From contig OX345641.1 of the NCBI GenBank assembly GCA_947044365.1, positions 204,501-268,500 of the forward strand: a DNA stretch of 64,000 bases. Reading direction: 5' to 3'. Below, in pieces: positions 22,022 through 35,681 of the stretch (positions within the stretch are counted from its first letter, which is position 1; every line of letters begins with the position of its first letter). The stretch comes from Petrosia ficiformis (Eukaryota; Porifera; Demospongiae; Haplosclerida; Petrosiidae). Below the pieces are notes generated by a model, which saw nothing but the letters and a program-made list of their open reading frames with translations, searched no databases and had not been told where the DNA came from. The translations under genes were made by a program, and so were the position numbers.

Positions 22022-25000
22022 TTACAACTGCTTTTTCTTTGGTGGTTGTGGTGCTAAGTGTCGGTTCTCTGGATCAATTCGAAGGAGATGCTCTTGCATA
22101 ACTCTAAGCAATCAATCAACCTTGTTGGGAATAGAGACATACGATCTTTCGATTGAATTAAAAGATGCATGGATACTTTCAGCACCCTGTTCTCCAAGGA
22201 ATCCCATAGCAAATTTCCATTTTTGTATTTGTGGAATAAGATGATTTTCCATCATGTGCATCTTTGGTGTAACAGATACATCAGGAAATTCCTTACGATA
22301 GTAAGTCATGAAGTTGACTAAAGAGATTTCTGTTAAAAAGAAAGGATATAGTAACACTTATGTTTGTATTTACGTTGTTTTGTTTTACCTAACTTCTGTA
22401 AATTGTCTTCTTCTATTTCTTTGCTGTTATAGAAAGAGTGACATTCACTCAGAAGATTGAATGCTTTTGAGAATTTAGTACAAATTCTTTGCGATTCAGG
22501 GGTGAGAGTTGGACATATTGAATTGGCAAGATGTACAGGTGCGTCACATAGAATAGTGATGTTTTCATGCTATAGAGATTGTTGTGTAACGTGTATGCTA
22601 GAATATAATTATGCACAGTCTTGTACCTTAAGAGTTCTATGTACATGGTTTCCAACAAATGTTCCGGAATAGTATGCTTGCCGTTGTACATTAAATGTAG
22701 CTAGTGTCTCATCCAGGCAATGGACAAATGGCCCTTCTTCCCTAGCAAATAGTTTTAAATCTTTTTCCAATACTTGTATTCGCTTGTCCTATAATTTTGC
22801 ATTGATTTCATACAGGTTACTATAATATCAAAAAGTTAAACTTACTATCTCAGCAATTAGTCTCCTGTTGTACAAAGCAATTTCTTCAAGAGATTTGATT
22901 TGTGGACTTTCACCAAGTACTGATAGTAGAGTGATAAATTGTTCTGCTGCCATTACCTCATTCTCAGCAGTGACTCTGTCATTTAGAAGGGATGTTTTTT
23001 GTTCCAGTTTTGATCTGTATTCTTGGAAGGGTATGGGTGTGCATGTTTCATTAATAACTGACATGTCTCTGCTTGCCAACATCATTCGTCTTCAAGAAGA
23101 GTAAACATACGATGGAACAGACCAAGTGAGATATGAAGACCAGGTAAACAAACCTTTTGAAGATAATTAATCTACCATTTACACTATTATAACAATTATG
23201 TATGTATTTATACCTGTAGTAGGGGAATTTGGAAAAATGGTTTCTGTAGAACATTGTTGAAAAATTTTACGCTTCGGGTTTCCTCCAGATTGGAGGAATT
23301 TTTGATTGTCAGATTCCATTGATGATAGGGATCGTAAAGGAAAGGACTCATTGTCTTTAAATTTTTCTCTGGGAGCTAGGCACCATAAACAGCAATGCCG
23401 TCCTGAATAAGTTATTTAAATAGTGATAATTTAGACAATAAGGGGTAAGATACCTGAAGCTCCTGAGATTCCGTACATCTTACACAGGAACTCATAGTCT
23501 CCAGTAAGAAATACTCGAAACTGCTTTCCCCTTATAATTATAATAATTTTAGAGAATGGTTAAACATAGTGATAAAACATACCTCCATTCTGTTTGTTGT
23601 AGTTCGTTAACCTGTTCACTGTAGCGATCAAGAGCTACATGGAGATTAAAAAGTGTATCTACAGCTTGAAATGCTGTAAAAACACAGGTGTTGTGAACAG
23701 AATTTGGATTTTCAACATTTAGGATTTGAAAGTTCATTTTAAAGGATGAACCACCCTTATCACCTCCAAGTTTAACCCAGATTTCGTTGGAAGGAATCCT
23801 ATCGCTATGCCAGGTCAGTTTGTTTAATCTACAATTACAAGAATAAGTGACACTGACTGTGTAATTATAATATATATAACCTGTCATTCTTCTCAAGTAA
23901 ATCAATTATTTTATTTTTTAGATGTGGAATGTACACGATTGGTGAGGACTTCATTTCTTCACCTCCAGACTTCAACGAAAAAGAGAACATGGCTGTCTCT
24001 CCTATGAGGTCATTGTCTATGAGTTCTGCTGCTCTTTTTCTAAGCTTTTTCTCACTTGCAATTTGTATCCCCCACTCCTTCATCCATCTATGTTGTAATA
24101 TTATATAAGTGGGAATGCAATTAACACCTGGGGTACCTTCTCATAGTTCTCAATTTGTTCCAGGGTATTGATAGATCTGCCTTCATAGCTAGGCCCTGGT
24201 TGGTACTTACTTCCGTTGTCATGTCTAATGACTTTAGCAGCTGTTGCCTATCCTCCTTATTCAGTTGGCTGATTTCGGACTGAAATTGCTGGTTTTCAGA
24301 ATTACCACTTAGAGATGCTCTAACTTCCATCATTTCCAAAGATCTTCTCTTGATGGTTCTCGATGAAGCATCACATGACGATACACGTGGTGATGGTATA
24401 TGGACAAAGGTGAGAGGCTATAATTAAGTATTACACAGTACATAACATGAATAGGAATATTATTTATAAACTATATACCTGTCCTCCTGTTTGAAGTGTT
24501 AGATGATTATCAATCATCATTCTCTTCACAAGATGTGTAGCTACTTGTTTCTCTGTCACAGAAGTTGTTGAGGTGATTGGCTGAGATAGGATATCTGACA
24601 GAGACACTGTATTAGGTTGATGATCAGATGTATAGTACTGGGAGCAGTTGCTGTTAGTATGCCGATGAAGATCTTTCAGTCGAACCCTTTTCCCACAAGT
24701 CCCTTTGAAGTTGCACTTAACTACAACACTCTCCAAGACTCTAAGGTGCATGGGATTGATCGGTGTGATTTCCCTTGTTGTTAGGGAGTGATATTTGTCA
24801 CATGATGGACATTGGACAACGTGTTGACTGTGATGACTCAAACCAACATGTGAGACACGATGCACACAAAAAAAATGGCTGTTGACAGATCAACTGAACA
24901 GGACTATTTAAGAGATTGCAACAGATAGAGCATTCAATATCAGACTTAGATAAATCAATGGAAAGAGGGATCTTGTATGTGAGAAACTGATCAGTATGAT

Positions 25001-25423
25001 AGAATGCTTCAGGAGAGATTTGTTTGGTATGGGCAATAAGATCATGACAGCTATCAAGCTGTGGTTTCCCTCTATTCTTCCTACCCTTTTTTGGTCTTCC
25101 TCCTTTCTTAACTGATTTAACTTGATTACATGTAGTGCATGTGTGTGTATGTGTGTGTTGTTCCCATACAAAGAGATCTATTGATGAAGGTACACTTTGT
25201 TGTTTTCCATTGCAGTAATTTTACGCTTCATCACGGCGTAACAACAGTCACAGAACAGTCTAGGATGAACGTCTGGTTGATCGGTCAGGATGGAAAGATG
25301 AAATGTGATTCTAAGATTGTCAGCATGTTCTTCACAAACATATTTGACTCTGTATTTGTTGATGTTTCCACCACACACCCGACATAACTTTTCCAAGGCC
25401 TCCATATGGTCATCTAACTCCAT
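22022..25423 (-). pseudogene. RAG1-like protein: N-terminal zinc fingers plus DDE core, disabled
   Basis: Twelve exon segments on the minus strand. The first (25423-25178) has LCRVCGG and HPRLFCDCCYAVMKR. The next (to 24479) has HTCTTCNQ, GGRPKKGRK, a RING-like CSICCNLL...CPSC and VVKCNFKGTC, in the order of the RAG1 N-terminal region. Exons 24417-24211, 24195-24137 and 24087-23881 follow. Then 23828-23583 has KLGGDKGGSSFKM and 23530-23454 has LTGDYEFLCKMYG, followed by GRHCCLWC (23402-23214), GPFVHCLDETL and FVGNHVHRTLK (22788-22627), 22569-22389, and VTPKMHMMENH...GEQGAESIH (22329-22112). GGD, GDY and the AES Glu correspond in order to the DDE acids of RAG1/Transib-type recombinases. Lesions: frame changes around a CA tract (about 25155-25130) and a T8 run (about 24870), a shift after LLEDE (about 23085), and an in-frame TGA at 22114-22112, 29 codons before the terminal stop. 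Probably a dead gene or transposon remnant. Confidence 0.7.
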
Positions 25424-25904
25424 TCTATTATTGTATTAATGATATGTTCATTTGCAGCTTAAATAAAATAAGTGGCAATGTAATTTTAGTATATATGTAT
25501 AGTGTTACCTTCTATCTTTGATCTGCAATGTGAATTACAGTTGTGAAAACTTTGTGGTTTGAGGTATATGGCTGCAAACAGGACCCACTTGCAACACTTT
25601 CAAAACATTGGAGCAGCTGGAACAATGTGCAGTTCTTCAAACCACAAGTTATGCATGCGTGGTTGTATGTATGTTGCCTTAGAGATGTATAATGTGTAGT
25701 TGGAATGTGTTTTTATACTATGAATATGATTACCAAGGAGGAGCGTCCATAGCAACGGTAAGCTTATGAAAAATTGTTGGTTAGTTGCTAAGTATGTTTG
25801 ATATAATACCGGAATTATTAATTTAATTAAAGACTAAGTGCCCAGTAAAAACAACCGTGCCGGCCGCTAGACAGTGGTACTTCACGAGAGTAAGGGAACT
25901 GCAA
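25424..25904. promoter_or_regulatory. Divergent region between RAG1-like remnant and copy 3
   Basis: No gene seen. A small GC-rich patch (GTGCCGGCCGC at about 25857-25867) lies 40 bp before the ATG of copy 3 and may be its promoter. The last 15 bp are shared with copy 1. Confidence 0.35.
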
Positions 25905-28900
25905 ATGAGTCTGATGCTTTTATCACTGACATTTGTCGTCTCGTTCGTAAGGTTTGTAAACTTATTATAATTATATTATATATATAATATATATATATAT
26001 ATATAATTATTATTCGTACTATATTTGCTACTACGTGTAACATTAATATTATTGTTATTCTCCTGCGCTATAGGGCCTATCTAACGTATTAGCACCATTA
26101 CAAATGCAATTGCATGGCTTTTCACCGTTACCACCCTAGTCATGTTGGCAAACTGTGAAATCACATTGACATTCCATCAATATGCAATGATTTCAACTCA
26201 TAATGTCCTGCTGCTGTTAGCATGCATATTGCAATATATAAAGTTAATGATGAGGTTGATTGCATGTCTTCCCTTCACCTTATGTATTTTAATAATTGTC
26301 ATTATACTAAATATCCTGTTTTCATTGAAAATACAATTTTTCTTTGTCAGAAACATGATTATCAAAGTAAAATAGGATATGAATTAGGTAGCCACAAGGG
26401 TTCACTTACATCAACACACTTGATAGGGTTTCTGAAGGAAAACAAAAATAGGATATTAGCTTCTATTGCTTGCTGAGCTCATTATTATGTATGAATCAAA
26501 TAGCAAATGAAACCATTATTAATAAAGTTTTAACAGTGTTATAGTTGTTTACCTAGTGAACGATTGTATGAGCTATAATGTATATAGTTATATCCATCTT
26601 GTATCACATTTAGCTGGTCAGTGGTTTAATGTTGCATGAAGATAACACAATAACGATTGAGTTACTAATACATGAGCTGTAGACAATTACTGCATCATCT
26701 GAGCACTGCAAAAACAAAGTTGTTATATAACTAATTTATTTGTTAGCACAGTTCCAACACTGTAAAAAATTGAGTGCACAATAAAACACTTAAAGTTGGC
26801 TAAATATGTTCTTTGTATTTTATTTCTGATCCTGTGAATCTTCTAGGTCCTACTAATTACAAAAAAATATACATTAATAATGAATCTGGATGTTTGCAAA
26901 ATGATTATTTGTAAAATCTAGTCACGTGACTACATTAACATCATCTGATTGGTCAGCAATAACTAAAATTACTTTAGTAAACCCTAGAATACTATTACAC
27001 TACTAAGGATGCCTATCATATTCCAGAATTGATAACTAATTTGGTTACACTAACATTTGTTATCATTTCCTCCTTATAGCATACAGCTAATATCAGCTTC
27101 TTATCTGGACACTCCTCGTATATATTTCTTTGGGAATTTCCGAGCTGATATTTCTACTGTAAACAACATAGATTGCAACTATGATCTGGACTTGGATTAC
27201 AATGATAACCTCAATGAAGACTTCAATGCAGTCGGAACAGGTGAATTCTCTTTCTTGAATGCCGAGGTGTATGGAGCAGTCGGTAAAGATGGAACATTTA
27301 CTGAAAATGACCCAGTAATAGGAGCAAAAGTTTTTGATAATGGTAAACGCCCCTTTGCTAAGTTGGTTGATATGGATGTAGATGTGCAAAGTACATTTTC
27401 GACCATCTTTGGTATGAAATTTGGAATTGGCTGGGACCAAATTGAGGAAGGAAAAGAGAATCTTGCCTTTAAAGGCTATTGGACTCGAAATATTATTTCC
27501 CAAAGCCAATGGTTTAGAGTGAAATGCTATGATGAATTATTCAATAAACAAGCCACTACTCCTCGAGGAGCGACAGCAACAACAACAATTGTAGACATAT
27601 CCTGGGATGCTGATAATGACCGCAATTCAACTGTACTCAAAAACTTAAGAGAAGCTAGTATGGAAAATGGCAACACACTCCAAGTTTCTACAACATATTA
27701 CTTCTATACACGACATTATGACCCGTACGTACCATCAAATTTCACTCTTGGGTATGTGGTTGGTGTTATAGGTATTTACAAAGAAGGAGAACCATTGAAC
27801 TATGGTGGAGAAAGGTTGTTGGGTCCAAATGATATCTCTCATGTAAACAATTCAGTATGTGGTAATGCGAAACTATATGGTTTTGAGAACTCGCCGTGGT
27901 GGATGTTCAAATCCAATTTCAAAGTAAGTGACTCTAGGACACTCACTGTAGATTTGAGCCATTCATTACCACTCACTATGAACTCCACTTTGTATGATAT
28001 TGGTCCACTGTTCCTTGCAATACAGCAAGGCGATTGTGTTGAACTGATTTCAAGTGAATCTATACCATATCTTGATGATAACTGGATGAGGAATACGGCT
28101 GGAATTGTAGATTATGAACTTTCGGACAAACAATTTGAGAATTTGACATCCACTACTTCTCTAGTTGTGGTTCGTCAACAAGTCAATAGAGAAAGTGGCA
28201 CTTATCCAGAATGCAATACAGATGATGATAAATTATATAATGTATTCCTAAATGAAGCTATGTATTATATAAGACCTGCAGGATTCTATCGTGCTCAACT
28301 GGAATACAATGAAACTGCCGAAATTCCTTTTTACGTTACTCATCTAGGAAAACCAGCTGATAATGTTGCAGTAAATGTTATTGTAACAGAGAATGGACAT
28401 GGTACTGTACTACCAGTAAATGGAGTAACAGTAGATGATACTGACAATGTAACTAAATCAACAAACAGTTCTGGAATAGTATCATTCACGTATAGAGTGG
28501 CAAAGGAAATGAGTACAGAACGAAAGTACACTATATCACCTTGTTTTGGGAATCAACCAAATGTAACGACTATACCTATTGATGGTCAGGTTTATCAGTT
28601 TAGCTATAGTGTTTGTATAACGGAAACTAACTGCATACTCCAAGATGAAACGATAGGCATAAAAGGATTATCAAGCAGTAATGGTTCTCAACCATACACT
28701 TGGGAAAGAGATATATATCCAATATTTCGGCAATTCTACCATTTGTATCCTGTAATGAGAGGTATACTTAATCTATCAGACTACAATTCTGTTACACAAT
28801 ACCATAATCTTAATCTACTGATTTATGCTATGAGCCTTAACTTCACGGATGCAAATTATATGCCAGTAACAAGAGACATATCACCATCTAAACAGAATAT

Positions 28901-29765
28901 GATTATAAACTGGATTATGGAAAACCTAAATGACATGAATTATGATGGCACCAATACCTTTATTGCTTCGTTTGATGCTGTTGGCTTGGATAATGTCTAT
29001 GACCATACTCCAGAACTAGTACCGTATCCCAATTGTAGTGCTGACAACACATTAATTGAAAGGGATTACCCTTCCTGTGGAAGGGATATAACATTTGGTG
29101 CGTGTGTAGACATTGATGTAGTTCTTGATTCACTGAACAATACTCCAAATTGTACCAGGCCTTTGTTTGGATACAGAATAAATTCTCAATTCAATCAAAA
29201 TGCATGCAACATAACAAACCTTCAGTTACAATTACAGGACGCCATTGAAATTGAATTTGAAACCATTCCACTCTACTTGACTACTCTTTACTCCATAGCT
29301 GATGGATGTAATGTTGAAATTTATAATCTTCTTCGTAGTATTGTTATACAAGAAATGCTCCATTTGGTTCAAGCAGCTAATATCCTAATTGCAACAGGAG
29401 GGAGACCAATAGTTGATGATGCTAGTGTCGCTCCAAACTTACCTACTTTGGGATTACCAGGTTGTGTTCATCCAGGCTTGTATATCTATCTGGACAAGCT
29501 CAATATTAGCTATATTCATTATGTGTTTACAGTTATAGAAGCACCAAATATAACAGTTGTTGGAACTACTCAGCCACAATTATCCAACCATACAATTGGA
29601 CAATTTTATAGTGAGATATCAGATTGTATCACGTTTTTGGGAGATGGCATATTTATACCAGAAAATGAGGATTTGCAAGTAAGTTGGCCTTGGCCATTAC
29701 AGAAGAACAGTACAGTTGGACAGGTACACATAGTGACAAATACAAATGACAAAAGTTTACTATAG
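25905..29765 (+). CDS. Secreted VioB/RebD-like protein, copy 3 (chimera of copies 4 and 1, truncated)
   Basis: Exon 1 is 25905-25951 (MSLMLLSLTFVVSFV); exon 2 is 27080-29765. It ends at KSLL exactly like copy 1 and is followed by the same minisatellite. The 5' flank, exon 1, intron and N-terminal residues (NNIDCNYDLDLDYNDN; later SHVNNSVCGNAKLYG, DLSHSL) equal copy 4. From position 27990 on, the sequence equals copy 1 (MNSTLYD, NTDDDK, RPAGFY, LEYNETAE, TENGHG, SCGRDITFGA). The switch lies between diagnostic bases 27983 and 27990. It keeps EIEFETIPLYL and QEMLH but lacks helices 3-4 and the anchor. See copy 2 for the domain description. Confidence 0.8.
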
Positions 29766-30341
29766 CTAGCTGCTTTGACAGTGACACTGTTACTGTCAAG
29801 CAGTATGAATGATGTCTTGTTTTGCAGTATATAGAGCTACTTAGCTGCTTTGACAGTGACACTTACAGTCACGTAGTGTGAATGATGTCTTATTTTGCAG
29901 TATATAGAGCTACTTAGCTGCTTGACAGTGACACTGTTACTGTCAAGCAATATGAATGATGTCTTGTTTTGCAGTATATAGAGCTACTTAGCTGCTTTGA
30001 CAGTGACACTGTTACTGTCAAGCAGTATGAATGATGTCTTGTTTTGCAGTATATAGAGCTACTTAGCTGCTTGATAGTGACACTGTTACTGTCAAGCAGT
30101 ATGAATGATGTCTTGTTTTGCAGTATATAGAGCTACTTAGCTGCTTTGACAGTGACACTTACAGTCACGTAGTGTGAATGATGTCTTGTTTTGCAGTATA
30201 TAGAGCTACTTAGCTGCTTGATAGTGACACTGTTACTGTCAAGCAGTATGAATGATGTCTTGTTTTGCAGTATATAGAGCTACTTAGCTGCTTTGACAGT
30301 GACACTTACGGTCACGTAGTGTGAATATCATCTAGTTTTGC
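29766..30341 (+). repeat. 75-bp minisatellite, duplicate
   Basis: Same array as 9085-9660, with the same order of unit types. The conserved unit order shows no expansion or contraction since the segmental duplication. Confidence 0.85.
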
Positions 30342-30795
30342 AGCCTGTCCATGACTTCACAACAATTATTTATGTTTGATGTTTATAATTATAAAAATAA
30401 AATTCATATAACCAGTCAAAATAACAAATCAATTTTTACAGTGTACCCATGATAATATACATTGATATTTCTTTTTGTAATCATCACACCATGTTAGTAA
30501 ATAGACTTATAAGTAACATTTCATTCTACAACATTTTCCTTTGATCTATGCATACTTCTTTTATAGTTTCCACATCTATTCATAAATTTTGTTCAGAGCT
30601 GGAGCCAAAAGGGGGGGTTGACCCCCTCAACCACCCCGAAGGATCTGCCACTGGAATGCTATGAATATCATTGTACAGTCGTCAATGAATATCGAAAAAA
30701 TTAATTAAAACCTGACTACCGGCGCCGCGGCGTGGCAGCCGACAGTGCTGTATAGTAGCTGCAAGCAAGTGGCTAACTTTTAAGGTAACTCCAAG

Positions 30796-30963
30796 ATGCT
30801 TTTATCACTGATATTTGTCGTCTCGTTCGCAAGGTATGTGAACATAATATATTCTTCATGTATGATAATATATATAATATATATATATTTGGAAAACCTT
30901 CCGCAATAAATTATTATTATTATAATTATATAATTATTATAATTAAATATTATTATATAATAC

Positions 30964-30994
<31 letters not shown>

Positions 30995-33900
30995 GTTTGT
31001 TATTATTCGAATTCTCTCTGTACATTTCTGAACTTGCTATAGGGCCTATATCTAGTATTATATTCCCACCACCAGTACAAAATCCAGTTGCATGGCCTTT
31101 TGACCTAGTCTGGCGTTACCACCCTAATCATGTTGGCAAACTGTGAAATCACATGGCATTCCATCAGTATGCAATGATTTCTACTTGTTGTAGTGTCCTG
31201 CTCAGTACTGTTAGCCTGCATATTGCAATATATATATATATAATATAAAGTAGGTTGGTTGCATGTATTACCTTCACCTTATGTATTTTAATAATTGTAA
31301 ATATCATGTTTTCATTGAAAATGCAATTTTTCTTTGTCAGAAACATGATTATCAAAGTAAAACAGGATATTAATTAGGTAGCCACAAGGGTTCACATACA
31401 TCAATAATTACAACACACTTGATAGGGTTTCTGAAGGAAAGACATAAATAGGATATTAGCTATAGTGTCTTGCTCAGTGCTGTTAGCCTGCATATTGCAA
31501 TATATTATATATATATATATAATATATATGTATTATATATATATATATATATATAAATAATATAATATAATATAAAGTAGGTTAGTTGCATGTATTAGCT
31601 TCACCTTACGTATCGTAATAATTGTCATTATACTAAATATCATGTTTGCATTGAAAATGCAATTTTTGTTTCTCAGAAACATGATTAGTAAAGTAAAACA
31701 GGATATGAAGTAGGTAGCCACAAGTTCACTTACATCAATTGATAGGGTTTCTGAAGGAAAGACAAAATAGGATATTAGCTTCTATAGCTTGCTGAGTTCA
31801 TTATTATGTATGAATCAAATAGCAAATGAAACCATTATTAATAAAGTTTTATTTCTGATCCTGGTGAATCTTCTATATAGGTCCTACAAAAAAGAATATA
31901 CATTAATTAATATAGATGTTTGCGAAATGATTATTCGTAAAATCTAGTCACGTGACTACATTAACACCATCTGATTAGTCAGCAATTACTAAAACTAGTT
32001 TTAGTTTTACTACTATTACACTACTAAGGATGCCTATCAAAATTCCAGAATTGCTAACATTTGTTATCATTTCCTCCTTACAGCATACAGCTAATATCAG
32101 CTTCTTATCTGGACACTCCTCGTATATATTTCTTTGGGAATTTCCGAGCTGATATTTCTACTGTGAACAACGTAGATTGCAACTATGATCTCGACTTGAA
32201 TTACTTTAATGACACCAATGAAGACTTCAATTCAGTAGGAACAGGTGAATTCTCTTTCTTGAATGCCGAGGTGTATGGAGCAGTCGGTAAAGATGGAACA
32301 TTTACTGAAAATGACCCAGTAATAGGAGCAAAAGTTTTTGATAATGGTAAACGCCCCTTTGCAAAGCTTGTTGATTTGGATGTAGATGTGCAAGCTACAT
32401 TTTCAACCATCTTTGGTATGAAATTTGGAATTGGTTGGGACCAAATTGAAGAAGGAAAAGAGAATCTTGCCTTTAAAGGCTATTGGACTCGAAATATTAT
32501 TTCTCCAAGGCAATGGTTTAGAGTGAAATGCTATGATGAATTATTCATGATGCAACATAGTACTCCTCGAGGAGCGACAGCAACAACAACAATTGTAGAC
32601 ATTTCCTGGGATGCTGATAATGACCGCAATTCAACTGTACTCAAAAACTTAAGAGAAGCAAGTATGGAAAATGGCAACACACTCCAAGTTTCTACAACAA
32701 TTTACTTCTATACACGACATTATGACCCATTTGTACCATCAAATTTCACTCTTGGGTATGTGGTTGGTGTAATAGGTATTTATAAAGAAGGAGAACCATT
32801 GAACTATGGTGGAGAAAGGTTGTTGGGTCCAAATGATATCTCTCGTGTAAACAATTCAGTATGTGGGAATGAGAATCTATATGGTTTTGAGAACTCGCCG
32901 TGGTGGATGTTCAATTCCAATTTCAAAGTAAGTGACTCTAGCACACTCACTGTAGATTTGAGTAATTCATTACCACTCACTATGAATTCCACTATGTATG
33001 ATATTGGTCCACTGTTCCTGGCAATACAGCAAGGCGATTGTGTTGAACTGATTTCAAGTGAATCTATACCATATCTTAGTGATAACTGGATGAGGAATAC
33101 GGCTGGAATTGTAGATTATGAACTTACGCTTAAACAATTTGAGAATTTGTCATCCACTACTTCTCTAGTTGTGGTTCGTCAACAAAGCAATAGAGAAAGT
33201 GGCACTTATCCAGAATGCGATACAGATGATGATAAATTATATAATGTATTCCTAAATGAAGCTATGTATTATATACGACCTGAAGGATTCTATCGTGCTC
33301 AACTGGAGTTCGGTGAAACTGCTGAAATCCCTTTTTACGTTACTCATCTAGGTAAACCAGCTGATAATGTTGCAGTAAATGTTTTTCTAATAGACAATGG
33401 ATATGGTACTGTACTACCAGTAAATGGAGTAACAGTAGATGATACTGACAATGTAACTAAATCAACAAACAGTTCTGGAATAGTATCATTCACGTATAGA
33501 GTGGCAAAGGAAATGAGTACAGAACGAAATTACACTATATCACCTTGTTATGGGAATCAACCAAAAGTAACAACTATACCTATTGATGGTCAGGTTTATC
33601 AGTTTAGCTATAGTGTTTGTATAACAGAAACTAACTGCATACTCCAAGATGAAACGATAGCCATAAAAGGATTATCAAGCAGTACTGGTTCTGAACCATA
33701 CACTTGGGAAAGAGATATATATCCGATTTTTCGTCAATTCTACCATTTGTATCCTGTAATGAGTGGTATACTTAATCTATCAGACTACAATTCTGTTACA
33801 CAATACAATAATCTTAATCTACTGCTTTATGCTATGAGCCTTGACTTCACGGATGCAAATTATATGCCAGTAACAAGAGACATATCACCATCTAAACAGA

Positions 33901-35414
33901 ATATGATTATAAACTGGATTACGGAAAACCTAAATGAAATGAATTATGATGGCGCCAATATCTTTATTTCTTCTTTTGATTCTGTTGGCTTGGATAATGT
34001 CTATGACCATACTCCAGAACTAGTACCGTATCCCAATTGTAGTGCTGACAACACATTAATTGAAAGGAATTACCCTTCCTGTGGTAATGTATTTAGATAT
34101 GGTATGTATGAAAACTTTAATCTAGTTCTTGATTCAATGAACAATGTTCAAAATTGTACCAGGCCTCTGTTTGGATACAGAATAAATTCTCAATTCAATC
34201 AAAATGCATGCAATATAGCAAACCTTCAGTTACAATTACAGGACGCCATTGAAATTGAATTTGCAACTATTCCACTCTACTTGACTACTCTTTACTCCAT
34301 AGCTGACGGATGTAATGTAGAAATTTATAATCTTCTTCGTAGTGTTGTTATACAGGAAATGCTCCATTTGGTTCAAGCAGCTAATATCCTAATTGCAACA
34401 GGAGGGAGACCAATAGTTGATAATCCTAATGTCGTTCCAAATTATCCTCGTTTGGGATTACCAGGTTGTGTTCATCCAGGCTTGTATATCTATCTGGACA
34501 AGCTGAATATTAGCTATATTCATGATGTGTTTACAGTTATAGAAGCACCAAATATAACAGTTGTTGGAACTACTCAGCCACAATTATCCAACCATACAAT
34601 TGGACAATTTTATAGCGAGATATCAGATTGTATCACGTTTTTGGGAGACAGCATATTTATACCTGAAAATGAGGATTTGCAAGTAAGTTGGCCTTGGCCA
34701 TTAATGGAGAATAGTACAGTTGGACAGGTACACATAGTGACAAATACATCCACAGCAAAAGATGGTATTAATGAAATAATTGAGCAGGGAGAAGGAGCTG
34801 ATTTAGTTGATCCTGATGATGCAGAAACTGGACAGCTAGCTCATTACTATCGATTTCAGGAAATAGTGTGTGGAAAGGAACTTGTTAATTTGGGTAATGG
34901 ACAGTATTCTTACAGTGGAGATGATGTATCTTTTGATCCCAATGGAGTATGGCCCATGAGACCAAACATAAGCTCAGAAGGGATTTTTCCTGAAACTAAT
35001 TGTTACACTGAAGCAATGGCTTTTCATAAAGTGTATCGGGCTTTACTACGCGACCTTCAAATAACATTTGATGGTGAACCCACAAATATTTTCAAGGTTG
35101 TTGAGCTAATGGAATCATTATTAGTACATGCTAAACGAGTTATGCGAGTAAAATACGATCAGGATTATACTTGTGGTCCAGTGTGGGATTACGAGTTTGC
35201 AGAAGTAGTAGAGGTTGAAGAGGAGTTTGAGCGTGAGGATAGTAGTAGTGCTACAGTGTGGTATTATTACGTGGCAGGTGCAGTGTTTATAGCATTAGTA
35301 ATTGGTTTGCTGGTGTTTATTGCCATTTTTTGTGGTTGCTACTTTTCGAAGAAGAAAGCTAAGCCTTCAGGGCATGATACGATACCTCTAGAAACTCTTC
35401 AAAAACCTACCTAG
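30796..35414 (+). CDS. Membrane-anchored VioB/RebD-like protein, copy 2' (duplicate)
   Basis: Exon 1 is 30796-30833 and exon 2 is 32084-35414. The protein is identical to copy 2 at every residue, including the ferritin-like ligands and membrane anchor. Identity over both exons and the intron means either very recent duplication or an assembly duplication. Confidence 0.85.
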
Positions 35415-35681
35415 CCCCCATGTGACGATGAAGCCAATAACCTTAGTTACATTAATTAGGTTTTCTGATTGATTAATTTGTTTTTGTCATCCCTATAATA
35501 ATTATAATAATTATAATGTAATAATTTTTAAAAGTTAATAACAGTACAATTAAGTACTGATAAAAATTTAATTATCTACAGCAAAAGTGATACAATATTC
35601 ATTAATTAAAGGAAGGATTTACATATAAATTAATTAATTAGATTAACAAATTTAAAGATATAATTCAATCTTCATCTCTAG

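Larger units (their letters stand above)
7304..27984. repeat. 20,681-bp segmental duplication, unit 1
   Basis: Every feature from inside copy 1 to inside copy 3 recurs at +20,681 bp: ORF starts 11380/32061, 17348/38029, 19593/40274 and 25178/45859, and the proteins compared are identical. The only difference I noticed outside the VioB-like genes is one base (AAAATGTAAG at 19573 versus AAAATCTAAG at 40254). The boundaries are set at the inferred crossover. Confidence 0.9.

Noticed and set aside
26142..26476. MLANCEITLTFHQYAM-type ORFs in the introns of the VioB-like genes
   Set aside because: They lie in intron 1, differ in frame and length between copies, and show no coding signature. The conservation reflects paralogous introns.
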